Shown here: one piece after another, positions 7,658 through 16,601 of the stretch
Layout: every line of letters starts with the position of its first letter
How positions within the stretch are numbered: position 1 is the stretch's first letter
NCBI RefSeq assembly: GCF_900103535.1
Contig: NZ_FNHQ01000012.1
Span: 1-64,000 of the forward strand
Origin: Megasphaera paucivorans
GTDB lineage: Bacteria > Bacillota > Negativicutes > Veillonellales > Megasphaeraceae
DNA: 64,000 nucleotides
Direction of reading: 5' to 3'
Translations under genes and position numbers: made by a program
The notes under the pieces: model-generated
The model's input: only the letters and a program-made list of their open reading frames with translations
Database searches by the model: none
What the model was told of the DNA's origin: nothing

Positions 7658-7725
7658 AGTGTGATGTAAATATTTTATTATAAACATTGACAGTTTTATT
7701 TTTTGAGCAATAGATTATGGCCTTT

Positions 7726-7766
7726 ACAATTACTTCCGATAATTTAACGTTATCGGAAGTAATTGT
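7726..7766 (-). terminator. Hairpin downstream of mtaD
   Basis: Perfect 17-bp inverted repeat, 7726-7742 with 7750-7766, 7-base loop, about 40 bases beyond the mtaD stop codon. It lacks a strong T-run, so termination is likely but not certain. Confidence 0.6.
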
Positions 7767-7807
7767 ATCTTGCTTTGTCTTTGAATTCAACTAATAAAAA
7801 TATCTTA

Positions 7808-9088
7808 TCATAATGAACTAAACAGCTTATCTTTAGTACGTTCTGCTTCAAAACGAATCTTATCAATATCTAACGAAGTAAATTCTTTATTGCGCAGTAA
7901 AACTTTTCCATCTACAAGAACGGTATCTACATCCAAACTATTGGCTGAATATGCCAGCAGTGACATCGTGTCATTTTTAGGATACCAATGCAAACCTTCA
8001 CGATCAATTAGTGTAATATCTGCTTTATAGCCTTCTTGCAGTTTTCCAACATCGGTATAGCCAAGAGCCTTAGCACCGCCTTCTGTTAATAAATTAACAG
8101 CTGTTTCTGCAGGAATAACCAAAGGATCCAGTGTATTCGCTTTATGGATCAATGCAGCCAATCGCATTTCTTCTACTATATCCAGATTATTATTACTGGA
8201 AGCGCCATCCGTACCTAATCCTACGGTAATGCCTTTTTGCAGCATAGCATGAATCGGTGCGATTCCACTCGCTAATTTTAAATTACTTCCCGGGTTATGA
8301 GCGACACGGACATGTTTTCTGGCCATTATCTCTAAATCTGCATCGTCCACCCATACACAATGTGCTGCCAAACATCCGCAATCAAAAATACCCAAATCAT
8401 CCATCAATAAAATCGGTGATTTTCCGTACTGTTTCTTTATATTTTCAACTTCACCTTTGGTTTCGCACAAATGAATATGTATTTCTGCATGTAATTCATG
8501 TGCTAACGCTACTACTTTACGCAGATAATCAGGAGCACAGGTATAAGGCGCATGTGGTCCCAGCATAACAGTAATACGTCCGTCCGCTTTACCATTCCAA
8601 TTTTGGTAAAACGTTTTACTTTCTTCTAGAGCCTGCATCCCACTGGGAGTACATCCCGTCATTCCGCGACATAAAGCAGCTCGAATACCTGTTTCAGACA
8701 CTGCTTTAGCTACATCATTCATAAAAAAATACATATCAGCAAAGCTTGTTGTTCCACAGCGAATCATTTCAGCAATGCCTAACATAGTCTGTGCATACAC
8801 GATATCGCTGTCCAGTTTATCTTCTGCCGGCCAAATTTTTTTTTCCAGCCAGTCCATTAACTGCATATCATCGGCATAACTGCGAAATACAGTCATGGCA
8901 ATATGATTGTGTGTATTAACAAACCCCGGAGTTGCCAGCATCCCCTTCCCTTCTATTATTGTATCATATTCCTCAGTATGTATAACGTCAGGAAATCCGC
9001 TGATTCGGGTATCTTCAATAGCGATATTTTGATGTTCTGATATGACATGATCCTTATAGATACCTACATTCTTTAGCAATGTTTTCAT
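7808..9088 (-). CDS. mtaD: 5-methylthioadenosine/S-adenosylhomocysteine deaminase
   Basis: A 426-residue amidohydrolase-superfamily deaminase that converts MTA and SAH to their inosyl analogues. Metal and catalytic residues are all present: His60-x-His62 in NTHNHIAM, His206 in HIHLCET, His243 in AAHCVW and Asp294 in LGTDGASSNN. The sequence AHNPGSNLKLASGIAP after the fourth ligand is typical of the MtaD/SsnA branch. It is the last gene of a minus-strand cluster with ahcY, mtnA and MTA phosphorylase, which supports the MTA/SAH assignment over chlorohydrolase-type relatives. The gap to ahcY is 18 bases. Cytosolic. Confidence 0.9.
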   Translation of the reverse strand: MKTLLKNVGIYKDHVISEHQNIAIEDTRISGFPDVIHTEEYDTIIEGKGMLATPGFVNTHNHIAMTVFRSYADDMQLMDWLEKKIWPAEDKLDSDIVYAQTMLGIAEMIRCGTTSFADMYFFMNDVAKAVSETGIRAALCRGMTGCTPSGMQALEESKTFYQNWNGKADGRITVMLGPHAPYTCAPDYLRKVVALAHELHAEIHIHLCETKGEVENIKKQYGKSPILLMDDLGIFDCGCLAAHCVWVDDADLEIMARKHVRVAHNPGSNLKLASGIAPIHAMLQKGITVGLGTDGASSNNNLDIVEEMRLAALIHKANTLDPLVIPAETAVNLLTEGGAKALGYTDVGKLQEGYKADITLIDREGLHWYPKNDTMSLLAYSANSLDVDTVLVDGKVLLRNKEFTSLDIDKIRFEAERTKDKLFSSL

Positions 9089-9106
9089 AGATATGTAACC
9101 GTCTCC

Positions 9107-10351
9107 TTAATCCAGATTAAGATATGCACGTTGTTTATCAGTAAGGCTATCTATCTGATAACCCATGGATGCTAATTTTATATTGGCAATCTCCGTATCA
9201 ATGGTATGCGGCAGCACATATACATGGTTTTCTAATTTCTGATAGTGTTCCAGCAAATATTTTGCTGCCATAGCTTGTACAGCAAAAGATAAATCCATAA
9301 TTTCAGCCGGATGACCATCCCCTGCTGCCAAATTAACCAACCTGCCTTCCGCAATCAAATTAATAATATGTCCGTTCGGCAGCGTATATCCTTCAATATT
9401 GTGTCGAGCTTCAAAATGACCGACAGTCATCTGTTCCAACTCTTTTTTATTGATTTCTACATCAAAATGACCGGCATTAGCCATAACCGCTCCATCTTTC
9501 ATATTCTTCATATGTTCACCACGGATAACATTTTCACATCCAGTCAAGGTTACAAAAATGTCGCCTATTTTTGCAGCTTCTTCCATCGTCATCACTTCAA
9601 AGCCATCGAATACGGCTTCAATGGCTTTAATAGGATCCACCTCGGTTACAATAACATGTGCTCCCAAGCCTTTGGCCCGCATAGCACACCCGCGTCCACA
9701 CCAACCATATCCTGCAACAACCACGCGTTTTCCGACAACCGTAAGATTGGTCGTCCGCATAATCCCGTCCCAAGTAGATTGCCCGGTACCATATCTGTTA
9801 TCAAAAAGATATTTACAATAGGAATCGTTGGCTGCAATCATAGGAAATTGTAACGCGCCCCCTTTATCCAAGCCGCGCAGTCTATTTACTCCGGTTGTGG
9901 TTTCTTCGGTACCTCCTATTATATTTTCCCGTGCATCCGCCCGTGTCGTATGTAATAAATGGACAAGATCTCCCCCATCATCAATAATAATATCAGGATG
10001 ATGATCCAATGCTTTATTTAGAAATGTGAAATATTCATCATTTGTTGCATTATACCATGAATATACAGTCAATCCATCATCTACCAATGCGGCTGCTACA
10101 TCATCCTGCGTCGACAACGGATTGCTGCCGGTAACAACAACATGCGCACCAGCGCGATGCAATACTTTGGCCAGGTATGCTGTTTTAGCTTCTAAATGAA
10201 CACTTATTGCAATGGTTTTTCCTTTAAAGGTTTGTTTTTCCTTTAACATGCTGCCGATTGCATTTAATGTGGGCATATAATGATCTACCCAGCTAATCTT
10301 TTCGTGCCCCTTAGAAGCAAGTGAAAAATCACGAATCATTGATTCCATCAT
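9107..10351 (-). CDS. ahcY: Adenosylhomocysteinase
   Basis: Hydrolyses S-adenosylhomocysteine to adenosine and homocysteine, relieving inhibition of methyltransferases. 414 residues, with the NAD-binding GYGWCGRG at about 214-221, the substrate motif NGGG-region equivalent DDGGDLVHLLH near 124, NDSYCKYLFDNRYGTGQS near 175-192 and NLAAGDGHPAEIMD near the C-terminus. Length and the C-terminal DKQRAYL ending resemble the short Thermotoga-like form rather than the longer one ending in YRY. The ATG overlaps the mtnA stop codon (TAATG), so the two are translationally coupled. Confidence 0.95.
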   Translation of the reverse strand: MMESMIRDFSLASKGHEKISWVDHYMPTLNAIGSMLKEKQTFKGKTIAISVHLEAKTAYLAKVLHRAGAHVVVTGSNPLSTQDDVAAALVDDGLTVYSWYNATNDEYFTFLNKALDHHPDIIIDDGGDLVHLLHTTRADARENIIGGTEETTTGVNRLRGLDKGGALQFPMIAANDSYCKYLFDNRYGTGQSTWDGIMRTTNLTVVGKRVVVAGYGWCGRGCAMRAKGLGAHVIVTEVDPIKAIEAVFDGFEVMTMEEAAKIGDIFVTLTGCENVIRGEHMKNMKDGAVMANAGHFDVEINKKELEQMTVGHFEARHNIEGYTLPNGHIINLIAEGRLVNLAAGDGHPAEIMDLSFAVQAMAAKYLLEHYQKLENHVYVLPHTIDTEIANIKLASMGYQIDSLTDKQRAYLNLD

Positions 10352-11421
10352 TACAAGACCTCTTTCTGTTTAAAAAATTTGGATATAGTATATGAATCGG
10401 GGTTTTGAAGTACACCCAGCTCTGTAAATATAGCTTTAATATTTTCATGAGGTGTAACATCAAACGCAGGATTAAAAACCGATGCATTTTTCAAAGAAAT
10501 TGCTACCTCTCCAATACATCGGACTTCATCAGGATTTCTTTCTTCAATAGGAATTTCGGTTCCTGTCTTCAAGGTTAAATCAAAAGTAGACACAGGAGCA
10601 GCTACATAAAAAGGAATATGATGCGCTCTTGCCAATAAAGAAACGCCATATGTTCCTATCTTGTTAGCTGTATCTCCATTTCCCGTAATGCGATCCGCTC
10701 CAACAATGACAGCATCAACACCTTTTGTTTTCATAACCCAGGCAGCCATGTTGTCTGTAATAAGGGTCACGGGAATACCATCACTCATTAATTCTGTTGC
10801 GGTAAGTCGAGCTCCCTGCAGTAATGGGCGGGTTTCATCTGCATATACCATGCGAATTCGATTTTTTTTATGTAATGCCCGAATCACGCCTAATGCAGTT
10901 CCTACGCCTGCTGTTGCTAATGCACCGGCATTACAATGAGTTAAAATAGTAAGTGGTTTATTCGTATATTTTAATAATTCGTCTGCCCCGTAGGTGGATA
11001 GTGCTGTATTAATAGATACATCTTCATGCTGCATGGCTATGGCTTGTTTTTCAAGAACCTTAGTTATTTCCCAAGCAGTTGCTGCGGTCATATGATTAAC
11101 AGTTGTCATCACTTGTGACAGTGCCCAATGTAAATTAACAGCTGTCGGTCTTGCTGCATCCATTTTTTTGCTGATACGCTGCAAATCCGCAATATAATCA
11201 GACGTCGTGATGGTATGATTATTTTTCAATAATTCATATGCAGCCAACACCATGCCATAAGCAGCGGCTACGCCAATTGCCGGAGCTCCTCGTACAGCAA
11301 GAATACGGATGGCATCCCGTACTTCGTTCCACCGAGTACAGGTAATATACATCATTTTAACCGGCAGTTTTGTCTGATCCAGAAGGATCAAGCTGCCATC
11401 CTTCCAACGCATTGTATCCAT
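10351..11421 (-). CDS. mtnA: S-methyl-5-thioribose-1-phosphate isomerase
   Basis: Isomerises 5-methylthioribose-1-phosphate, made by MTA phosphorylase, to the ribulose-1-phosphate. An eIF2B-related protein with GAPAIGVAAAYG, the catalytic-cysteine motif LTHCNAGALATAG and the catalytic-aspartate motif GADRITGNGDTANKIGTYG. Start at ATG 11421, two bases after the MTAP stop, with GGAGG 15 bases upstream; the longer frame to 11472 would overlap MTAP. No mtnB, mtnC, mtnD or mtnK is seen in the cluster, so the next step must be elsewhere. Confidence 0.93.
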   Translation of the reverse strand: MDTMRWKDGSLILLDQTKLPVKMMYITCTRWNEVRDAIRILAVRGAPAIGVAAAYGMVLAAYELLKNNHTITTSDYIADLQRISKKMDAARPTAVNLHWALSQVMTTVNHMTAATAWEITKVLEKQAIAMQHEDVSINTALSTYGADELLKYTNKPLTILTHCNAGALATAGVGTALGVIRALHKKNRIRMVYADETRPLLQGARLTATELMSDGIPVTLITDNMAAWVMKTKGVDAVIVGADRITGNGDTANKIGTYGVSLLARAHHIPFYVAAPVSTFDLTLKTGTEIPIEERNPDEVRCIGEVAISLKNASVFNPAFDVTPHENIKAIFTELGVLQNPDSYTISKFFKQKEVL

Positions 11422-11423
11422 AA

Positions 11424-12218
11424 TTATATTGTAAATCCTCCATAGTCTTTTAATGTATGGCGGCATTCGCAAGTTTCATCATCTATATATATTTCAATTG
11501 ATTTTAAAATCAATTGTTTCAATCGTTCCGAATTTTTTGCCATACATTCCACTACTTCGGAATGCGTCAACGGAGTCGGTGAAATCCCGGCGGCAAAATT
11601 GGTAATCATAGAAATGGTAGAATAACACATTTCAGCTTCTCGTGCTAAACATACTTCCGGAACATTTGTCATGCCGACAAGATCTCCACCTAATTTTTCA
11701 AACATTTTAATTTCAGCCGGCGTTTCAAAACGCGGGCCTTCTGTACATACATAGGTTCCTTGGGGGTGTACGGTATACCCAAGTTCCGTCCCGGCTTCAA
11801 CGATAGTCTGCCGTAAATGCGGACAATACGGACTTGTCATATCTACGTGGACAACACCATTCTTACCGCCATCAAAAAAAGTAGCATGGCGCATTTTTGT
11901 AAAGTCAAGAAACTGATCCTGAAGTACAAAATCATCCGGTTTATATGCTGGATTCAGTGATCCTACTGCTGTCGTAGCGATAATCGTTGTTACTCCAAGT
12001 TGTTTTAATCCAAGAATATTGGCTCGGTAATTAATAAGATGCGGAGGAATTTGATGATTTTTCCCGTGCCGCGGTAAAAAAACAATATCTTTCCCTTTAT
12101 AAGTACCCTTCATATATTTAATTGTGCCGTAGAAATTATCCATGGTACCTTCTTTAACCTGATTCAGCATAGCAGCATCACATACACCGGTACCGCCAAT
12201 AATAGCAATACGTCCCAT
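11424..12218 (-). CDS. mtnP: S-methyl-5'-thioadenosine phosphorylase
   Basis: Phosphorolyses MTA to adenine and 5-methylthioribose-1-phosphate. About 264 residues of the PNP/MTAP class II family: MGRIAIIGGTG at the N-terminus, FLPRHGKNHQIPPHLINYRANI (phosphate and ribose contacts), TAVGSLNP, TEGPRFETPAE and GMTNVPEVCLAREAEMCY (purine-site and trimer-contact region). Start at ATG 12218 with GGGGAG 9 bases upstream; the frame extends to 12242 into hslO. It feeds mtnA directly downstream. Confidence 0.93.
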   Translation of the reverse strand: MGRIAIIGGTGVCDAAMLNQVKEGTMDNFYGTIKYMKGTYKGKDIVFLPRHGKNHQIPPHLINYRANILGLKQLGVTTIIATTAVGSLNPAYKPDDFVLQDQFLDFTKMRHATFFDGGKNGVVHVDMTSPYCPHLRQTIVEAGTELGYTVHPQGTYVCTEGPRFETPAEIKMFEKLGGDLVGMTNVPEVCLAREAEMCYSTISMITNFAAGISPTPLTHSEVVECMAKNSERLKQLILKSIEIYIDDETCECRHTLKDYGGFTI

Positions 12219-12235
12219 AACAGTCATCTCCCCTT

Positions 12236-13105
12236 TTAGCAATTATATAAATGTTGCAATTCTTTTTGACTGATCACATATTTTTTTCCACAATAATGGC
12301 ATGTCATCTCAACTTGCGGATCCTTCAATAATTCTTGCTTATCGGCATCACTTAAAGATAAAAGAACGCTTTCAATCCGCTGCTGTGAACAAGTACATTG
12401 CCAATGCAGATTTTGTCTGTAAAGTTCCTTGTAATGCAACCCTTCCAAAATACACTCGATCAATCCTTCTCCATCTATATGGTTTGATAAATATGTGGTA
12501 ATAGCGCCTATATTTGATATATTTGCTTCAACCTGTGCCAGTTTTTCATCATCAGCGCCTGGCAGTGCCTGAACTAGAAAACCTCCTGAGGCAGCAATAG
12601 AATAATCTCTGTCTACCAATACTCCCAAGCTGATTGTTGAAGGAATTTGTTCGGAAGTATATAAATAGTAAGCTAAATCCTCAGCGATTTCTCCTGTAAC
12701 GAGATTTGATTGACTGGTATACGTCGTTTTTTCAGGTGTGAAACGAGTTACCGTAACTTGTCCTTGTCCCACAGCCTTCCCTACATCGAGCTTGCCATTT
12801 TCTTTTAAAGGAATATCAATAATTGGATTATCAACATAACCACGAACTTTATTAGTATCAAAGGCATCTGCATAAATAGCACCCAGAGGTCCATCCCCCT
12901 TAATACGGATAGAAACACCTTCATGATTCTTATAATCTCCCGCCAAGAGCAAGGCACCTGTCATCGTTCTTCCTAACGCCGCAGCAGCTACGGGAGATAG
13001 TTTATGACACTTGCGCACAGCTTCAGTAATATTTTTTGTTAACGCAACAGAAACACGAATACGTTCTTCTGATGTGTAATGTATAATTTTATCCGTATAC
13101 AACAT
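12236..13105 (-). CDS. hslO: Hsp33 redox-regulated chaperone
   Basis: A cytosolic holdase switched on by oxidation of its zinc-binding cysteines. About 289 residues; the C-terminal zinc centre is intact (WQCTCSQQ and MTCHYCGKK), and the N-terminal domain has RIKGDGPLGAIYADA and GVSIRI. Start at ATG 13105 (AAGGGA 9 bases upstream) rather than 13135. It is the first gene of the MTA/SAH cluster, with the MTAP start 18 bases from its end, so it is probably co-transcribed. Confidence 0.93.
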   Translation of the reverse strand: MLYTDKIIHYTSEERIRVSVALTKNITEAVRKCHKLSPVAAAALGRTMTGALLLAGDYKNHEGVSIRIKGDGPLGAIYADAFDTNKVRGYVDNPIIDIPLKENGKLDVGKAVGQGQVTVTRFTPEKTTYTSQSNLVTGEIAEDLAYYLYTSEQIPSTISLGVLVDRDYSIAASGGFLVQALPGADDEKLAQVEANISNIGAITTYLSNHIDGEGLIECILEGLHYKELYRQNLHWQCTCSQQRIESVLLSLSDADKQELLKDPQVEMTCHYCGKKYVISQKELQHLYNC

Positions 13106-13248
13106 AATAAATCGTCCCTTCTTCAGTATTGACACTACATATTATACATCAAAACGGATGCAATTTACATATGCTGGCAGGAAAAGCGTACTAATTTGGT
13201 GAATATATATATGAATGATTAAAATAAACTATTTGGGATGTGATATGC

Positions 13249-13656
13249 ATGGCAAAAAAGAAGAAGAAAACAAAAGATATCACGATAATACCTCCAGCCG
13301 ATTCGGAAAATTATGAAGAAAATGACCCTGAAACGCCTTATTTAGCATCAGATATGTATAAGCGGATTGTCACCTTAATTAATCATTTTGAATCAGATCT
13401 TCCTGATACTATGCAGGCCGGAGGTCGGTTAGTATCTTCAGGAAATATCACGTTCAGCATACAAGATGTTGGCTACTGGGATCCTAATATGATTGTATTT
13501 TATGGAGAACTTTCAGATAATTCTAAAGTTGAACTGGTACAGCACCTATCACAACTGAATCTGCTGCTGGTTGCCGTGCCTCGAAATGATGATATTTCTG
13601 CTCCGCGGCGTATTATCGGTTTCAACACAAAAGATACTTCTGATATGGAATCATAG
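13249..13656 (+). CDS. Conserved small protein, probably DUF6173
   Basis: 135 residues: a lysine-rich start (AKKKKKTKD), an acidic linker and a domain from about residue 35 (MYKRIVTLINHFESDL, AGGRLVSSGNITFSIQDVGYWDPNMIVFYGEL, VELVQHLSQLNLLLVAVPR, PRRIIGFN). From memory this matches the DUF6173 family of Bacillota, function unknown. It is divergent from hslO and followed by its own terminator. The ATG at 13249 is preceded by GGGATGTGAT; a GTG at 13240 is an alternative. Confidence 0.6.
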   Translation: MAKKKKKTKDITIIPPADSENYEENDPETPYLASDMYKRIVTLINHFESDLPDTMQAGGRLVSSGNITFSIQDVGYWDPNMIVFYGELSDNSKVELVQHLSQLNLLLVAVPRNDDISAPRRIIGFNTKDTSDMES

Positions 13657-13690
13657 GAAGAAGAAGAAAAAGAATAGAGATAATAAAAGC

Positions 13691-13727
13691 AAAAAATGAA
13701 CCCGATGTATCATCGAGTTCATTTTTT
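13691..13727. terminator. Bidirectional terminator between convergent genes
   Basis: An inverted repeat with A-run on the left and T-run on the right (AAAAAATGAAC-CGATG with CATCG-GTTCATTTTTT, one mismatch, TAT loop). Serves both the small conserved gene and the lactate permease gene. Confidence 0.8.
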
Positions 13728-13749
13728 ATACTATCTTTTTATAGACTAA

Positions 13750-15276
13750 TTAAAGCAACGCTTGACCAAAGAAACACCATGCGCCTGCAATAACCAGATA
13801 CAGAATAAAATATCCAAAAATTCCTTTCATAATAACACTTTCTTTACCTTGAACAACCGTACCAACGGCACCGATAGACAAGGCAATACTTTGAGGAGAA
13901 AGCATCTTGCCGATACCTGCACCGGCAGAGTTTGCAGCAGCAAGCCAAGCAGGGCTAGACCCTGGAATACCTGCAGCAGCCGCCGTTTGCAAAGGTCCAA
14001 AAAGAACATTCGTGTTTGTCGCAGAACCAGTGATAAAGGCACCAAGAGCACCTACAACAGGAGCAAATGCCGGATATCCTGTGCCTGTAGCATATACAAG
14101 AGCTTTGGCAATGTCAGCCGTCATACCGCTGTATGTCATAAGCTTTGCAGTTACAACAACAGCAATGATTGTAATATATGTAAAACGGAGACCTTTCAGC
14201 GTTGATCCGAATACGTTAAACAATTCACTCCAGGATGCACCTTGCACTTTGCCGCCAATAAATGCAGCCAAGAAAATCATGATACCAGGAGTTGCAATCC
14301 AAACAAACGTATACGGCTTGGCTCCTGCTCCGATATAAATAGGAACAGCTGTTTGAATAGCTGCCAGCGGAGTATTGATAAACGGAACCAACTTAGAGGT
14401 AATAAGTAAAAATACAAAAATCAAAATAAACGGCATAGCAGCCTTAACGCCTGTATTAAAATCAACGGGTTCGACTTTCGTATCCATTGCATATTCAGGA
14501 TTGTCATTTTTAAATATTTTTGCACAAATAACAATGGCACCCATGATTATAATAGACGGAGCAATAACAGCTAATTCAGGACCAATGGCAATACAAATCA
14601 AATATTCCGGAATAAGAAGTGCCAGTCCAGAAATTAAAGTGACCCCAAAAACACCTTTCAAAGCTTTAGGACCGCCGGCAATAACCATAACTACCAGGAA
14701 CGGACAAGTAATATCTAAAATAGCATTCATCATTGCCGTATAAATCCCTAACTGGGATAAATCCAATCCAGTAAGAGACGCCATCGTAGTCGTAGGAATC
14801 GCGATAGATCCGAATGGTGTAGGCACTGTATTGGCAATAAGGCAGGCTAATATGGATTTAATCGGATCAAATCCCAAAGCAAACATCATGCTGGCAGGAA
14901 TAGCCACAGCGGTACCAAATCCAGCCATCCCTTCCATAAATGCACCGAAGCCCCAAGCAAGCAGCAAGGCAATAATACGGCGGTCATTACTTACACTAGT
15001 AAGCATTTGTTTGATAATATCCATAGCCTTCGTATATAATACCAAATTATACGTAAAAATAGCCGCTGTAATAACTAATAGGATAGGCCAAATTGCCAGT
15101 GCTACACCTTCCAATGCAGCAGATCCCATCACAATAGTACCTTGTCCATACGCTGCAATAGCAATAATAAACGAAATAATTACAGCAATCGTACAAGCCT
15201 TCCACGCAGGAACTTTCAAAATTGCCAGGCCTACAACCAGCCATAAAATCGGCAATAATGCTAAAATAACCATCAT
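13750..15276 (-). CDS. lctP: Lactate permease (LctP family)
   Basis: A proton-linked lactate importer of the inner membrane. About 508 residues and a dozen or more hydrophobic helices; family signatures include LAWGFGAFMEGMAGFGTAVAIPA, NTVPTPFGSIAIPTTT, TGSATNTNVLFGPLQ and SAGAGIGKMLSPQSIA. The ATG at 15276 (AAGGGTG upstream) starts directly with a membrane helix; the frame runs on to 15438 but that part is hydrophilic leader. Lactate would be oxidised by FAD enzymes such as the GlcD-type gene at 37.4 kb (inference). A 200-base structured leader suggests post-transcriptional control. Confidence 0.93.
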   Translation of the reverse strand: MMVILALLPILWLVVGLAILKVPAWKACTIAVIISFIIAIAAYGQGTIVMGSAALEGVALAIWPILLVITAAIFTYNLVLYTKAMDIIKQMLTSVSNDRRIIALLLAWGFGAFMEGMAGFGTAVAIPASMMFALGFDPIKSILACLIANTVPTPFGSIAIPTTTMASLTGLDLSQLGIYTAMMNAILDITCPFLVVMVIAGGPKALKGVFGVTLISGLALLIPEYLICIAIGPELAVIAPSIIIMGAIVICAKIFKNDNPEYAMDTKVEPVDFNTGVKAAMPFILIFVFLLITSKLVPFINTPLAAIQTAVPIYIGAGAKPYTFVWIATPGIMIFLAAFIGGKVQGASWSELFNVFGSTLKGLRFTYITIIAVVVTAKLMTYSGMTADIAKALVYATGTGYPAFAPVVGALGAFITGSATNTNVLFGPLQTAAAAGIPGSSPAWLAAANSAGAGIGKMLSPQSIALSIGAVGTVVQGKESVIMKGIFGYFILYLVIAGAWCFFGQALL

Positions 15277-15479
15277 CCTTAAACACACCCTTTCATACGA
15301 ACTTAAAACAAAAACTCCACCTTTTAGTTGTTTCATTTCGGTCATATAGGGTAAAGCGTGTATTTCTCTTATCATTTCCGAATACTTATTTTTGTTATAA
15401 AAACACTCTACACTATATGTTACCTCTAAATCTATCACCTGCCTTATAAAATAAATTATTATACTACATAATACACAAC

Positions 15480-15531
15480 CGGCATAGCGTTACATTGCGC
15501 CGCCCGATGTAAAGGGATGTAAGCTATACCG
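15480..15531 (-). promoter_or_regulatory. Long dyad in the lctP leader
   Basis: CGGCATAGCGTTACAT (15480-15495) can pair with ATGTAAGCTATACCG (15517-15531) with one bulge and one wobble. Between them a second ATGTAA (15507-15512) competes for the same TTACAT. No T-run follows, so it reads as an operator or RNA switch rather than a plain terminator. The remaining intergenic DNA up to the IS3 remnant (15540-15880) is AT-rich and shows nothing I recognise. Confidence 0.4.
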
Positions 15532-15918
15532 TGTTTATTATCATACGTATTACAGAAACTAATAATTTAATTTCATTATAGGCAAAACGTCATTAGTAAT
15601 CAAGAGCGTTTTTGTTTTTCTTAATAACTTTTACTTATTTTATTTATAAATAGACTATTACGAGAGAGTGACAAACAGATATCTCATTTTGCATATTAAC
15701 CGTTGTTTAGTGTACAGTTACGCTCCTTTCCGGGATTATGAAATAATGAAACATTCTATACAATGATTCATTCTATACAATTATTGCAACAGTAATTAGA
15801 AATGATTCTAATTTCGCAACTTTAAATTTTATTTATTAATTTATGTATGATAAAAAAAAAGAAACTGAAAAATGTACTGACTGTACTGCCCATCCATAAG
15901 TTAGACCTGTCATCTAAC

Positions 15919-16390
15919 TTATGGGAGTATCTTTACGGCAAAATATAGTACTGAATTTAAGCAAAAAGTAGTTCCAGCATATCTACAAGGGGAACATACA
16001 TTATCATGGCCTTGCAAAAAAAATACAACATTGTCAGCCACACAACGAGCCTGCGTTGGACTGCTGCCTAAAAATTTATCAGCAACAATATTGCTCGTTC
16101 TCGTCAAAAGAAAACTTATTCTCTTCAATTTAAGTTCCATTCCGTAGACTTGTATCAAAGTTCCGAGATTTCCTATCAAGAATTCGCATTGGCTCTCGGC
16201 ATAAATAATCCGTCTCTTTGGGCACAATGGGTTCTGAGGTATTGTTACTATCAACGTAGAGGGTCTCACAAATCGCAACGGAAAGACAGTCATCCTAAAG
16301 AGCGGAGGAGATTGTGTTTTGCGCAAGAAGCGAGAAACACAGGCAAGGATCGTCAACCATCTCTGAGGATCATTCAAACTAAAAGATAAT
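15919..16390 (+). pseudogene. IS3-family orfA remnant
   Basis: Pieces of an IS150-type OrfA can be read in three changing frames: KYSTEFKQKVVPAYLQGEHT near 15943, then (shifted) KKYNIVSHTTSLRWTAA and a stop, then RQKKTYSLQFKFHSVDLYQS with SYQEFALALGINNPSLWAQW to about 16230, then another shift near VEGL. These match the two helix-turn-helix units of OrfA proteins. At least two frameshifts and an internal stop make it non-functional; the 79-codon open frame at 16150-16389 is only one fragment. Confidence 0.8.
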
Positions 16391-16405
16391 CGAATATTTC
16401 AAAGT

Positions 16406-16510
16406 ATGTCTCGAAAAGAAATTTGCTTAGACAATACTCCTCACAGAATCACGGCAAAACTGGGTTGTCTGAGTCCGATTACTTACCGGTTATATCATGC
16501 CGCAAAATAA
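16406..16510 (+). pseudogene. IS3-family orfB (transposase) C-terminal remnant
   Basis: The frame from 16406 to the stop at 16508-16510 ends in HRITAKLGCLSPITYRLYHA, the usual C-terminal 'I-x-x-L-x-G-L-S-P-x-x-Y-R' ending of IS3-type integrase-core transposases. The DDE core is absent, so an internal deletion has fused this tail to the orfA remains. Confidence 0.75.
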
Positions 16511-16511
16511 A

Positions 16512-16545
16512 AAACGAAGCAGCAAGTAAACATGCTGCTTCGTTT
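16512..16545. terminator. Hairpin between orfB remnant and IS end
   Basis: Perfect 13-bp stem, 16512-16524 with 16533-16545 (AAACGAAGCAGCA / TGCTGCTTCGTTT), A-run on the left and T-rich right arm. It lies inside the IS remnant but may now end transcription of the rib operon from the minus strand as well. Confidence 0.6.
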
Positions 16546-16601
16546 CGGTCTAACTTTATGGGGCACTACGAAGTTCCCGGTCTCTTTTTATCTATTATAC
16601 A

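Larger units (their letters stand above)
15882..16570 (+). mobile_element. Decayed IS3-family (IS150-like) element
   Basis: Bounded by related ends: TGTACTGCCC...ATAAG-TTAGACC at 15882-15907 and its inverted form GGTCTAACTTTATGGGGCACTA at 16547-16568. Inside are frameshifted orfA remains and the last 35 codons of orfB, with most of orfB deleted. No matching 3-4 base target duplication is visible. It separates the lactate permease leader from the riboflavin genes. Confidence 0.8.

Noticed and set aside
9311-9853. 180-codon forward frame opposite ahcY
   Set aside because: Shadow of a fully conserved enzyme gene; no ribosome binding site.
13762-15349. Several long forward frames (up to 172 codons) opposite the lactate permease
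   Set aside because: Antisense shadows of a membrane protein gene; low-complexity translations and no start signals.
15590-15640. Terminator-like AAAACG...CGTTTTT upstream of lctP
   Set aside because: Only a 6-bp stem with a large loop; could be chance in AT-rich DNA.
16150-16389. 79-codon forward frame as an intact gene
   Set aside because: It is only one fragment of a frameshifted IS3-family orfA.
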